Shown here: one piece after another, positions 1 through 6,369 of the stretch
How the letters are laid out: the number at the start of each line of letters is the position of its first letter
How positions within the stretch are numbered: position 1 is the first letter of the stretch
Assembly (NCBI GenBank): GCA_900556875.1
Contig: USQQ01000002.1
Span: 62,001-126,000 of the forward strand
DNA from: an uncultured Collinsella sp.
GTDB taxonomy: Bacteria > Actinomycetota > Coriobacteriia > Coriobacteriales > Coriobacteriaceae
Reading direction: 5' to 3'
Length of the DNA stretch: 64,000 nucleotides
Program-made: the position numbers and the translations under genes
Notes under the pieces: generated by a model
What the model saw: the letters and a program-made list of their open reading frames with translations, nothing else
The model's database searches: none
What the model was told of the DNA's origin: nothing

Positions 1-360
1 ACGCAGCTCGTCGCAAAAGCGTTGCGGCAGAATCTCGGACCGGTTAGCCAGAATCTGCCCCATCTTAACGAACATGGGGCCGAGTTCCTCGAGCAGGCGG
101 CGCAAACGAACCGGCGTGAGGTTATCCCACACGCGGTACTTTTTGACCAGGCGAACAATCTGCCCGATGCGCTCGCGGCGACCCGCCGGCGTGAGCTGGT
201 ATTCCTCATCCGGCGCCATCGCCTCGGGCTCCTCGGGGACCATATCGACAGCGCGCGGCTTCTTGCGAGCGCCCGAGACGGCGGCGTCGACCTCATCGAC
301 AACCGCCGCCTCGTCACCCAAGGGATCTAGATTGTTGTAATCGGTGGTGGAATCTGCCAT
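1..360 (-). CDS. AarF/UbiB (ABC1) family protein kinase-like, N-terminal part
   Basis: The first 120 codons of a leftward gene that runs off the left edge of the window. An acidic linker of about 50 residues precedes a region typical of the ABC1/AarF/UbiB atypical kinase family. In it 'LLEELGPMFVKMGQILANR' (about residues 89-107) matches the family's invariant 'LGPxFxKxGQxLS' signature. The kinase lobes themselves lie outside the window. Members are ATP-binding and often membrane-associated, linked to quinone or lipid metabolism; the role here is unknown. The start is the ATG at 360. The phasin-like gene immediately upstream ends 8 bases before it, so the two are probably co-transcribed. An AarF-phasin pairing recurs in other bacteria, from general knowledge. 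Confidence 0.85.
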   Translation of the reverse strand, partial: MADSTTDYNNLDPLGDEAAVVDEVDAAVSGARKKPRAVDMVPEEPEAMAPDEEYQLTPAGRRERIGQIVRLVKKYRVWDNLTPVRLRRLLEELGPMFVKMGQILANRSEILPQRFCDELR

Positions 361-368
361 CTGCGCTG

Positions 369-785
369 CTACTCGACCTCTTCGGTATCCTTCGCATCGT
401 CGGGCTCAACGGACTCGACGGGCACCGAGGTCACGTTGTCCTCGACCGAATCGACGATGTCGCGCACATGGGCCAGGAAGGCCGTGCGCTCGGGAGCGGT
501 CATAACGCGGACGCGGGCAAGGATGAGCTCGTCGAGCACGCGCTGGGCCGCGGTCTCGCCCTGCATGCCCAAGCGCTCGGTCAGATCGGAGATGGTGCCA
601 CCGGCCTGCTCGAACATGTCGGACACACTGCGGGCGATATCGGGGGTGGCGGTGTCCTTGCGCACCTGTTCGCCCTTGGTATTAAGGTCGTCGAGGACCT
701 TCTTGCCGCCTTCGACGGCAACGGCGGCAGCGCCAAAGCCAACGTTGATGGCGCCGTTAACAAGCTGATCGAGTTTCATAACCAT
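369..785 (-). CDS. phasin-like helical protein (138 aa)
   Basis: A short, almost entirely helical, charged protein. A hydrophobic, alanine/glycine-rich stretch at about residues 10-25 is followed by amphipathic helices and an acidic tail. This resembles the phasin / polyhydroxyalkanoate-regulator superfamily (COG3937 type), although I cannot confirm the family by search. The ATG at 785 is preferred over an upstream in-frame TTG because GGAGA sits 5 bases before it, inside the longer reading. Stop-to-start spacing to the AarF-like gene is 8 bases, which suggests one operon and a linked function, possibly at a membrane or lipid surface. No catalytic motif is visible. Confidence 0.6.
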   Translation of the reverse strand: MVMKLDQLVNGAINVGFGAAAVAVEGGKKVLDDLNTKGEQVRKDTATPDIARSVSDMFEQAGGTISDLTERLGMQGETAAQRVLDELILARVRVMTAPERTAFLAHVRDIVDSVEDNVTSVPVESVEPDDAKDTEEVE

Positions 786-884
786 GGTTGTCTCCAATCA
801 CAAACAACTGCATTGGCGTTCTTGTACCCAAGATTGAGTGAAAGCGACAAAGCGTTTTAGCGCTATTCGATCGACGGGAAATCC

Positions 885-2408
885 CTACCTCACGTTGTCG
901 TTCATCGCGAAAGAGTTCTTCATGGCGCAGCTCGTGGTGTAGAGTACCTTACCCAGTAGAGCATCGGTCTCTACGCGAACACGCTCGGCAAAGGCCTCAT
1001 TGGCGCGTGCAAGTTCGGCAGGTACCTCGGCCTCAGGCAGAGCGGCTACGGCAGCATCGACGTCATGGATCTGCTTGTGGCCCATGCCACCGACCTTCTC
1101 CTGATAATCCTCGACCGCGCGACCGCACTCATGGAAGCGGACGTCGGCCAGCGCGCCGATCAGGCGGTTGGCCCAGTAGAAGTTTTCGGACGTCACGCGA
1201 GCCTGCGTGTCGGCATAGTACTCGGGCATGGTCTCGACGTTGGCGTACAGCGGAACCAGCGCGTTAAACGAGTTGGAGCCAAAGGCCATCCACTGCACGG
1301 CGCGGTAGGCCGGCTGCGCATAGGGGCGCAGCTGCAACACGGCGAGCTGGCTGTTGCGGTTGATGCCGATGGGGCGATAAGCGCCGCGCGTGGCGGGCGT
1401 GCCCTTGCTGCCGTAGCAGTCGTACTCCGTGCCCTGGTAGTGGCTCGAAAGCACGTACTTGATGTCCTCGATGGTCACCTTGCGCTCGGGCACGCGGCTC
1501 CAGGGGATGTCGTCGCTCTCGGGCGTGTAGTCGGCGTCGGGGCCGTCCCACACGTCGCTGGGGTTGAGGCAGCGCTGCATGTACCAGGCGCGCGGCGTGT
1601 TGTAAACGTGGTCGCTGTCACTGTGCGAGCCAAAGGCCTCGCGCGGGTTAAAGACCGCGGCCGGACCGTCGCCCTCAACGCCCAGCGTCAAGTCCAGATG
1701 CCACTCGGCCATCCAAGCGCGCAGGTCGGCGGAGCACATGTGATCGGCCTGGGCGCCCTCGGCGTCATCCAGGTCAAAGCTATCGATACCCAGCTGGTTG
1801 GGCATGGTCACATAGGCGTCATCGGGCACGCGCTTGGCGATCCAGTGGTGGCCGCCGATGGTCTCGAGCCACCAGATCTCGTCCACATCGCTAAAGGCGA
1901 TGCCGTTGTTCTCGTAGGTACCATAGCGCTCGAGCAGGTCGCCCAGAATGCGTACGCCGTCGCGGGCGGATTTGGCATATGGCAGCACCAGGGTCACCAT
2001 GTCCTCCTCGCCCAGACCGCCGGGCTGCGCCGGAACATAGCCGTCCTCGCCCTCGTTGCCCTTGGCGGGCACGTAGTCGACGAGCGGGTCGGCGCCGCGA
2101 ACGCGCTCGTTGGTGGTGAGCGTCTCGGTTGCGGACATGCCCACATTGAGCTCGTTGAAACCGGCCTCGGCCCAGATGCCGTGGCCCGGGACAACATCGG
2201 GGACGCTCGTGTAGCGCATGGGGTTATCGGGCAGTTCAACGGTCAGGTGACTCAGGACGCTCGTGTAGACGCGCGGCTGCTCGTCGGGATGCACCACGCG
2301 CATACGCTTGGGCTCAAACACCCCGTTGGACGAGTCCTCGTTGCGGGCAACCAACGTCGACCCGTCGTAGCTCGCGTTCTTACCAACCAAAATCGTTGTG
2401 CACGGCAT
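885..2408 (-). CDS. pepD: C69 family dipeptidase (PepD-like)
   Basis: A 507-residue Ntn-hydrolase of peptidase family C69, a cytoplasmic dipeptidase that hydrolyses a broad range of dipeptides. The N-terminus reads MPCTTILVGKNASYDGST, with the presumed nucleophile Cys3 in the usual 'CTTILVGK.AS.DGS' context, followed by 'ARNEDS'. The tail 'YTTSCAMKNSFAMNDNVR' is also typical. A perfect AAGGAGG lies 6 bases before the ATG at 2408, so this start is preferred over an ATG two codons upstream that overlaps the Shine-Dalgarno. The gene stands alone. The long upstream gap is occupied by an inverted-repeat element that probably carries or displaces the promoter. Confidence 0.9.
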   Translation of the reverse strand: MPCTTILVGKNASYDGSTLVARNEDSSNGVFEPKRMRVVHPDEQPRVYTSVLSHLTVELPDNPMRYTSVPDVVPGHGIWAEAGFNELNVGMSATETLTTNERVRGADPLVDYVPAKGNEGEDGYVPAQPGGLGEEDMVTLVLPYAKSARDGVRILGDLLERYGTYENNGIAFSDVDEIWWLETIGGHHWIAKRVPDDAYVTMPNQLGIDSFDLDDAEGAQADHMCSADLRAWMAEWHLDLTLGVEGDGPAAVFNPREAFGSHSDSDHVYNTPRAWYMQRCLNPSDVWDGPDADYTPESDDIPWSRVPERKVTIEDIKYVLSSHYQGTEYDCYGSKGTPATRGAYRPIGINRNSQLAVLQLRPYAQPAYRAVQWMAFGSNSFNALVPLYANVETMPEYYADTQARVTSENFYWANRLIGALADVRFHECGRAVEDYQEKVGGMGHKQIHDVDAAVAALPEAEVPAELARANEAFAERVRVETDALLGKVLYTTSCAMKNSFAMNDNVR

Positions 2409-2489
2409 GCGCATCCTCCTTGAGCGAAGAAATCAAACGGCAACAGTGTATCGCTTCGGCGTAAAAAGGGCGAAACCACGGCACTGGCA

Positions 2490-2730
2490 ACCCCTGTGGT
2501 CAAAAAATGCCAAATATGAGTACTGTCACCAATTTAGTAACAGCAATTTTGCTACGCATGGGTGTCGAAAGTCTACATTTGTTCAAAAATTAGATGATGT
2601 AATTCCTCATAGGTCCAATAAAATAGGCTCTCTATCGATAATAAATATCGTTAGAAAGCCTATTTGACCTAAAATATATGTGACCATCTTGGCAACAGTA
2701 CTCATATTTGGCATTTTTTGTCCACGGGGT
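2490..2730. repeat. AT-rich MITE-like element with long terminal inverted repeats
   Basis: Bases 2501-2526 are perfectly inverted at 2695-2720 (26 bp; core CCAAATATGAGTACTGT). Similarity continues on both sides, outward as ACCCC(T)GTGG at 2490-2500 against 2721-2730, and inward as CCAA. The interior is far more AT-rich than the chromosome and holds two further hairpins: 2537-2555, and 2621-2640 against 2645-2665 (18 of 20 paired). No protein of useful length is encoded. The structure fits a non-autonomous mobile element or a large structured intergenic repeat. No target-site duplication is clear. Confidence 0.7.
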
Positions 2731-2762
2731 ACAGAGCTAGCCCCTCAAACAGCCCAAAACGC

Positions 2763-3617
2763 CTATATCGATGCGCGCTCGGCCTCCTCGATCACGTGTT
2801 TGGCGAGGATCGCCGTCGTCACAGCGCCCACGCCGCCCGGCACGGGCGTGATGGCGTTAACAACCGGCTCCGCAGCATCAAAATCGACGTCACCCACCAG
2901 TTTGCCAGCGGCCTCGTCCCAATTAATGCCAACATCGATGATCGTCTGGCCCTCGCGAACCGCATCCACGCCAATCGTACGAGCGCGTCCAACGGCGGCA
3001 ACCACAATGTCGGCAGCACGGCACTCGGCAGCAAGGTCGCGCGTATGCGTATGGCACGTCGTCACAGTCGCATTGCGCGCCGTAAGCATGGCGGCAACAG
3101 GACGCCCGATAACCAGCGACCGACCGACAACCGCGACCTTGGCCCCATCCAGCTCAACGCCGTAATGATCCAACAGAGCAAGCACGGCTTCGGCTGTGCA
3201 GGGAGCAAAACCCTCGCCGCGCCCCGAAAGCGTGGTGAGTAGCGAAGCCGGCGTCATGGAGTCAACGTCCTTGGCAGGATCGAGTGCCGCGGCAACCGCG
3301 TCCTCGTCAAGGCCGGCGGGCAGCGGGCGGAACATCAGGCAGCCATGAACAGCGGGGTCGGAATTGATGTCCTCGATGGCCGCCAACAGCTCGTCCTGCG
3401 AAACATCGGCGGGAAGCAAAACGCGGCGAGCTTCAATGCCAACCTTCTCGCAGCGCCTGAGCGCACCGCGCTCGTAGGATAGGTCGTCCTCGCGTTCACC
3501 CACACGCACGATAGCCAACGTCGGAACAACGCCGCGCTCGCGAAAAGCCACGCAGCGAGCAGCAAGTTCCTCAGTCAACGCGCGGGCGACGGGAGCGCCC
3601 TTCAGCAGTTCAGCCAT
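2763..3617 (-). CDS. folD: Bifunctional methylenetetrahydrofolate dehydrogenase / methenyltetrahydrofolate cyclohydrolase
   Basis: A 284-residue FolD, the normal family length, interconverting 5,10-methylene-, 5,10-methenyl- and 10-formyl-THF with NADP(H). The N-terminal catalytic domain has 'PTLAIVRVGEREDDLSYERG', where the usual 'S..Y...K' is partly preserved. It is followed by 'RPLPAGLDE' and 'DVDSMTP' (family 'KDVDGF'). The Rossmann part shows 'VVGRSLVIGRPVAAML' and the C-terminal 'TPVPGGVGAVTTAIL' signature. The catalytic Lys of the YxxxK motif is replaced in 'SYERGALRR', a difference common among divergent FolDs. The ATG at 3617 has GAGAGGA upstream. The fchA-like gene ends 2 bases before this start, so they form a folate operon. 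Confidence 0.93.
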   Translation of the reverse strand: MAELLKGAPVARALTEELAARCVAFRERGVVPTLAIVRVGEREDDLSYERGALRRCEKVGIEARRVLLPADVSQDELLAAIEDINSDPAVHGCLMFRPLPAGLDEDAVAAALDPAKDVDSMTPASLLTTLSGRGEGFAPCTAEAVLALLDHYGVELDGAKVAVVGRSLVIGRPVAAMLTARNATVTTCHTHTRDLAAECRAADIVVAAVGRARTIGVDAVREGQTIIDVGINWDEAAGKLVGDVDFDAAEPVVNAITPVPGGVGAVTTAILAKHVIEEAERASI

Positions 3618-3619
3618 GG

Positions 3620-4252
3620 CTATCCTCTCTTCCTTGCAGCGTCGGCGGCGCGGCGCGCCAGCGCATCGGCGCGCGGCAACCACGTGTCCAGCAGCTCATC
3701 ACACGCCGTCTCGAGCTCCTCAGCACGAGCGCGATCCTTCATAGACGTGGTGTTCGCAAAGAGCGTCAAGCTCGCGCCCTGCATAGCAGAACGGCAGAAC
3801 ACGGCGCCGCACGCCACATCGGACAGCAGCTGACGCGAACCCTTGTCGGCCATGTCCTCGAGCAGCGCCAGTGCACGCCCGCAGGCATCCATAATGCGAT
3901 ACGGCGGCATAGCGGCCACATGCAGCGCATCCTGAATCGCGGTCGCTCGAGCCAGATCGTCACGCGGAATACCGTACGCCGCGGACACCTGCCCATAGGC
4001 ACGAACGTCCTCGGCAACCAACTCGACAAGCTCCTGGGCCAGCTCATCAGCCTGGGCAAACGCGCGCGTCAGGTCATCCGCGCGATCGGCAAGCGTGGGG
4101 TTGGTCGCGCCGTAGCGCGCGACCATCCCGCACAGCGAGGCGCCCAGCGCACCCACAAAGGCGCTCGCGCTGCCGCCGCCGGGCACCGGCTCGCGCGCGG
4201 CAAGCGCCTCGGCAAACCCGCGGCAGGTCTTGTCCATCATCTCTTGGCTCAT
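3620..4252 (-). CDS. fchA: Cyclodeaminase/cyclohydrolase family protein (FchA-like)
   Basis: A 210-residue all-helical protein of the formiminotransferase-cyclodeaminase C-terminal family. The diagnostic 'PVPGGGSASAFVGALGASL' lies near residue 22. Family members act as methenyl-THF cyclohydrolase (FchA) or formimino-THF cyclodeaminase. The adjacent folD, and fhs elsewhere in the window, favour the one-carbon folate role. Two ATGs are possible: the one at 4252 lies 9 bases from GAAGG and the one at 4258 only 3, so 4252 is chosen. The first gene of a two-gene leftward operon with folD. Confidence 0.85.
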   Translation of the reverse strand: MSQEMMDKTCRGFAEALAAREPVPGGGSASAFVGALGASLCGMVARYGATNPTLADRADDLTRAFAQADELAQELVELVAEDVRAYGQVSAAYGIPRDDLARATAIQDALHVAAMPPYRIMDACGRALALLEDMADKGSRQLLSDVACGAVFCRSAMQGASLTLFANTTSMKDRARAEELETACDELLDTWLPRADALARRAADAARKRG

Positions 4253-4629
4253 ACACATGCACCTTCAAGTCATATACATCGGTCGAGCGGCAACCGCCGA
4301 CCGACCGCATCGATCACATAATGGTGCTAAGTCTAGCCCATAAGCACATGGGCGTCAGCGCACCTGGCCATCGCGGATTTCTATGGCACACGATAGGCGG
4401 CAGCGACACAAACATGGGACACATGGCCCACGTTTCGAGACTCCCGGGCAGCGGCAACTGGGGCATACATATAGGTAAGGAGCCCTATGTTGGGGCAACG
4501 CTCGCCACGACACCGGACGACGAATGGAGGAATAACCGCACAGCAAACAAAGGCATCATGTGCATGCGTAACCGCCGCCCCAGCGATCCGCGGCACACGA
4601 TGTCCCTGGCAGACAAGGAGGACGCCACC
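4253..4629. other. Non-coding gap between fchA and the first lipoprotein gene
   Basis: This divergent intergenic region carries the promoters for fchA (leftward) and the first lipoprotein (rightward). The one clear signal is the imperfect dyad at 4416-4429, annotated separately. Reading frames extend through parts of it, but none has a ribosome-binding site or a recognisable product. An in-frame extension of the downstream lipoprotein is rejected because the signal peptide starts at 4630. Confidence 0.5.
4414..4431. promoter_or_regulatory. Candidate operator dyad upstream of lipoprotein 1
   Basis: ATGGGACACATGGCCCAC contains the imperfect palindrome GGGnCAnnTGnCCC. The same 18 bases recur exactly at 5380-5397, upstream of the paralogous second lipoprotein gene, and nowhere else that I noticed. 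Two identical copies in two otherwise different upstream regions suggest a shared regulator-binding site. Confidence 0.5.
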
Positions 4630-5229
4630 ATGAAGAAAAAGACCCTATCGATCCTTTCCCTTTGCATCGCCCTCTTTGCCGTGTTTGCCCTTGTCGGCTG
4701 CGGCGGGAGCGCATCGGGCGGCGGCAGCGCCTCCAAGAGCGAGAGCAAGGAAAAGGTCCCCGTCGCCAAGAAGACCGACTTTATCTGGTTTAAGGTCGAG
4801 ATGCCCGAGGGCGTCGGCGTAAGCGACTCCGCCGGCAAGAATGCCGACAGGGTTCAGCTCACCTTCCCCGAAGACGAGAACGCCTCGGCCGATCGCTTTA
4901 TCCCCGTTTGGAAAAAAGCGCTGACGGCCGAGGAATCCCACGCCGACCAGGCGGAAAAGAAGGGGGATACGTTCCAGTGGAAGGATGGCGGGTCCGTCGA
5001 GTATAACGGCAGGACGTGGCTCGTCGGAACATACGAGGACAACAGCGGCATCTCAACCATGCTTTTTACCGACGTTGAGCCGGGAAGCGCCTACGTCCTC
5101 ATCTCGAACTTCGACCAGCACAAGAAAGAAGCCGAGACACTCCTCAACTCCATCGAGTTCCCCGACGACATGAAGAAAGCAGTTGACGAGGCACGCGAAG
5201 TCGAGATTTCGAGCATCGAGATCAAGTAA
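4630..5229 (+). CDS. Secreted lipoprotein, paralog A (199 aa)
   Basis: The N-terminus is a lipoprotein signal peptide: MKKK, a hydrophobic stretch, then the lipobox LVGC with the acylated Cys at about residue 23. A Gly/Ser-rich linker follows. The mature part contains 'TDFIWFKVEMPEGV' and ends in an acidic, lysine-rich helix. No enzymatic motif is visible and I do not recognise the family. AAGGAGG lies upstream of the ATG at 4630. A strong terminator follows, and then a second gene coding for a clear paralog (shared 'TDFIWFKVE.PEGV', 'RFIPV' and 'VKY/VEYNGKTW' blocks). The pair therefore arose by tandem duplication. The likely location is the outer face of the cytoplasmic membrane. Confidence 0.8.
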   Translation: MKKKTLSILSLCIALFAVFALVGCGGSASGGGSASKSESKEKVPVAKKTDFIWFKVEMPEGVGVSDSAGKNADRVQLTFPEDENASADRFIPVWKKALTAEESHADQAEKKGDTFQWKDGGSVEYNGRTWLVGTYEDNSGISTMLFTDVEPGSAYVLISNFDQHKKEAETLLNSIEFPDDMKKAVDEAREVEISSIEIK

Positions 5230-5298
5230 CGGGGCACCCGCACGTGCCTATGCGCACCCGCGCATATGCGCTCCATTAAAACAACGGGCGCCCAACCC

Positions 5299-5333
5299 GG
5301 GGAGGGCCGACGACATCGGCCCTCCCCTCTTTT
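5299..5333 (+). terminator. Rho-independent terminator after lipoprotein A
   Basis: A perfect 12-bp stem, GGGGAGGGCCGA with TCGGCCCTCCCC, and a 5-base loop, followed by TCTTTTG. It separates the two paralogous lipoprotein genes into independent transcription units. Confidence 0.9.
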
Positions 5334-5379
5334 GTGCCCGCGTATATTGCCACTTGTCGGCGCAAATCCTGCCCCCAGA

Positions 5380-5397
5380 ATGGGACACATGGCCCAC
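5380..5397. promoter_or_regulatory. Candidate operator dyad upstream of lipoprotein 2
   Basis: The second exact copy of ATGGGACACATGGCCCAC. It lies about 75 bases before the second lipoprotein start. A possible -10 (TACAGT) follows near 5419, so a bound protein could cover the -35 region. Placement relative to a true transcription start is inferred. Confidence 0.5.
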
Positions 5398-5470
5398 CCG
5401 AACGAGCCGCTCGCGCGTACAGTAAAGACAGGTAATCCATGGGCGGTTACAGACCGAGGAGGACACGACC

Positions 5471-6064
5471 ATGAAAAAGAAGGCCTTTGCGATTCTCACC
5501 CTCTGCATGAGTCTTTTTGCCGCAGTTGCCCTGGTGGGTTGCGGTGGAAGCGGTGGCGCTGCTGGCAGTGGCGGTGGCGGCGGAGCAGAAAAGCCAGCCG
5601 TGGATATGAGGACCGACTTCATTTGGTTTAAGGTCGAGGTGCCCGAGGGCGTCGAAATCACGGACGTCGCAGGCGACACCGCCGATAGGGCCCAGTTTAA
5701 GTTCACCGAGAGCGAGCACGCCAGCGATCGCTTCATCCCTGTCTTCGACTCCGACAAGAACGCCGACGAGCTGTTCGACTACGAGGCCAAATGGAAGGCC
5801 AACTTTGAGTGGACCGAGAATGACCCCGTCAAGTACAACGGCAAGACTTGGCGCAACGCTTCCTATACACACTCGGGCGGCGTGACGACTGAGTACTTCA
5901 CCGAAGCAGGCGGCGGCAGCGTCTACGTGAGCATCGACAATGTCGAGGAGCACAAGGACGCCGTCGAAACCATGATGAAGTCTCTGGAATTTGCCGACGA
6001 CATCGCCGAGGCAAAGACCGAGGCCATGGATGTTAAGCTCGACGATATCGAGATTAAGCGCTAA
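5471..6064 (+). CDS. Secreted lipoprotein, paralog B (197 aa)
   Basis: A lipoprotein with MKKKAF, a hydrophobic signal and lipobox LVGC (Cys about residue 23), then a glycine-rich spacer. The mature domain parallels its upstream neighbour block by block ('TDFIWFKVEVPEGV', 'RFIPV', 'VKYNGKTW', a C-terminal 'EAMDVKLDDIEIK'), which shows a tandem duplication. Function is unknown and no catalytic residues are apparent. GAGGAGG precedes the ATG. It has its own upstream dyad copy and its own terminator, so expression is independent of paralog A although possibly under the same regulator. Confidence 0.8.
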   Translation: MKKKAFAILTLCMSLFAAVALVGCGGSGGAAGSGGGGGAEKPAVDMRTDFIWFKVEVPEGVEITDVAGDTADRAQFKFTESEHASDRFIPVFDSDKNADELFDYEAKWKANFEWTENDPVKYNGKTWRNASYTHSGGVTTEYFTEAGGGSVYVSIDNVEEHKDAVETMMKSLEFADDIAEAKTEAMDVKLDDIEIKR

Positions 6065-6136
6065 GCGACTCGCGAGCGCAACGAAAAACACGAGCGCAGT
6101 GCCAACAAGCGGCGGTGCCCCAGCGTTTCGTACTAA

Positions 6137-6168
6137 GGGAGGGCCGGTAAACCGACCCTCCCTCTCTT
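6137..6168 (+). terminator. Rho-independent terminator after lipoprotein B
   Basis: GGGAGGGCCGGT pairs with ACCGACCCTCCC across a 2-base gap (one mismatch) and is followed by TCTCTT. Its sequence resembles the terminator after paralog A, consistent with the duplication having included it. Confidence 0.8.
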
Positions 6169-6369
6169 ATGCCGGCAGCCGACAAACGCGAGGATGCCGG
6201 ACGCCGGAACCACCTCAAGTGTGGCAACGGTACGAAAACGGCAAGCGCCCCAACGCGTCCGCCCGCCGATTTATAGCGCCGCGCAGACAATTAAACCTGC
6301 ATCTTTAAACATCTGGGCAGCATAGTGACCAAAATGAGCGCACAGCCGCACCTTGCGAACGGAGGAGTT
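6169..6369. other. Intergenic region upstream of the PI-PLC gene
   Basis: About 200 bases between the lipoprotein B terminator and the phospholipase-like gene. It presumably holds that gene's promoter, but I see no convincing -35/-10 pair or operator. Confidence 0.4.
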
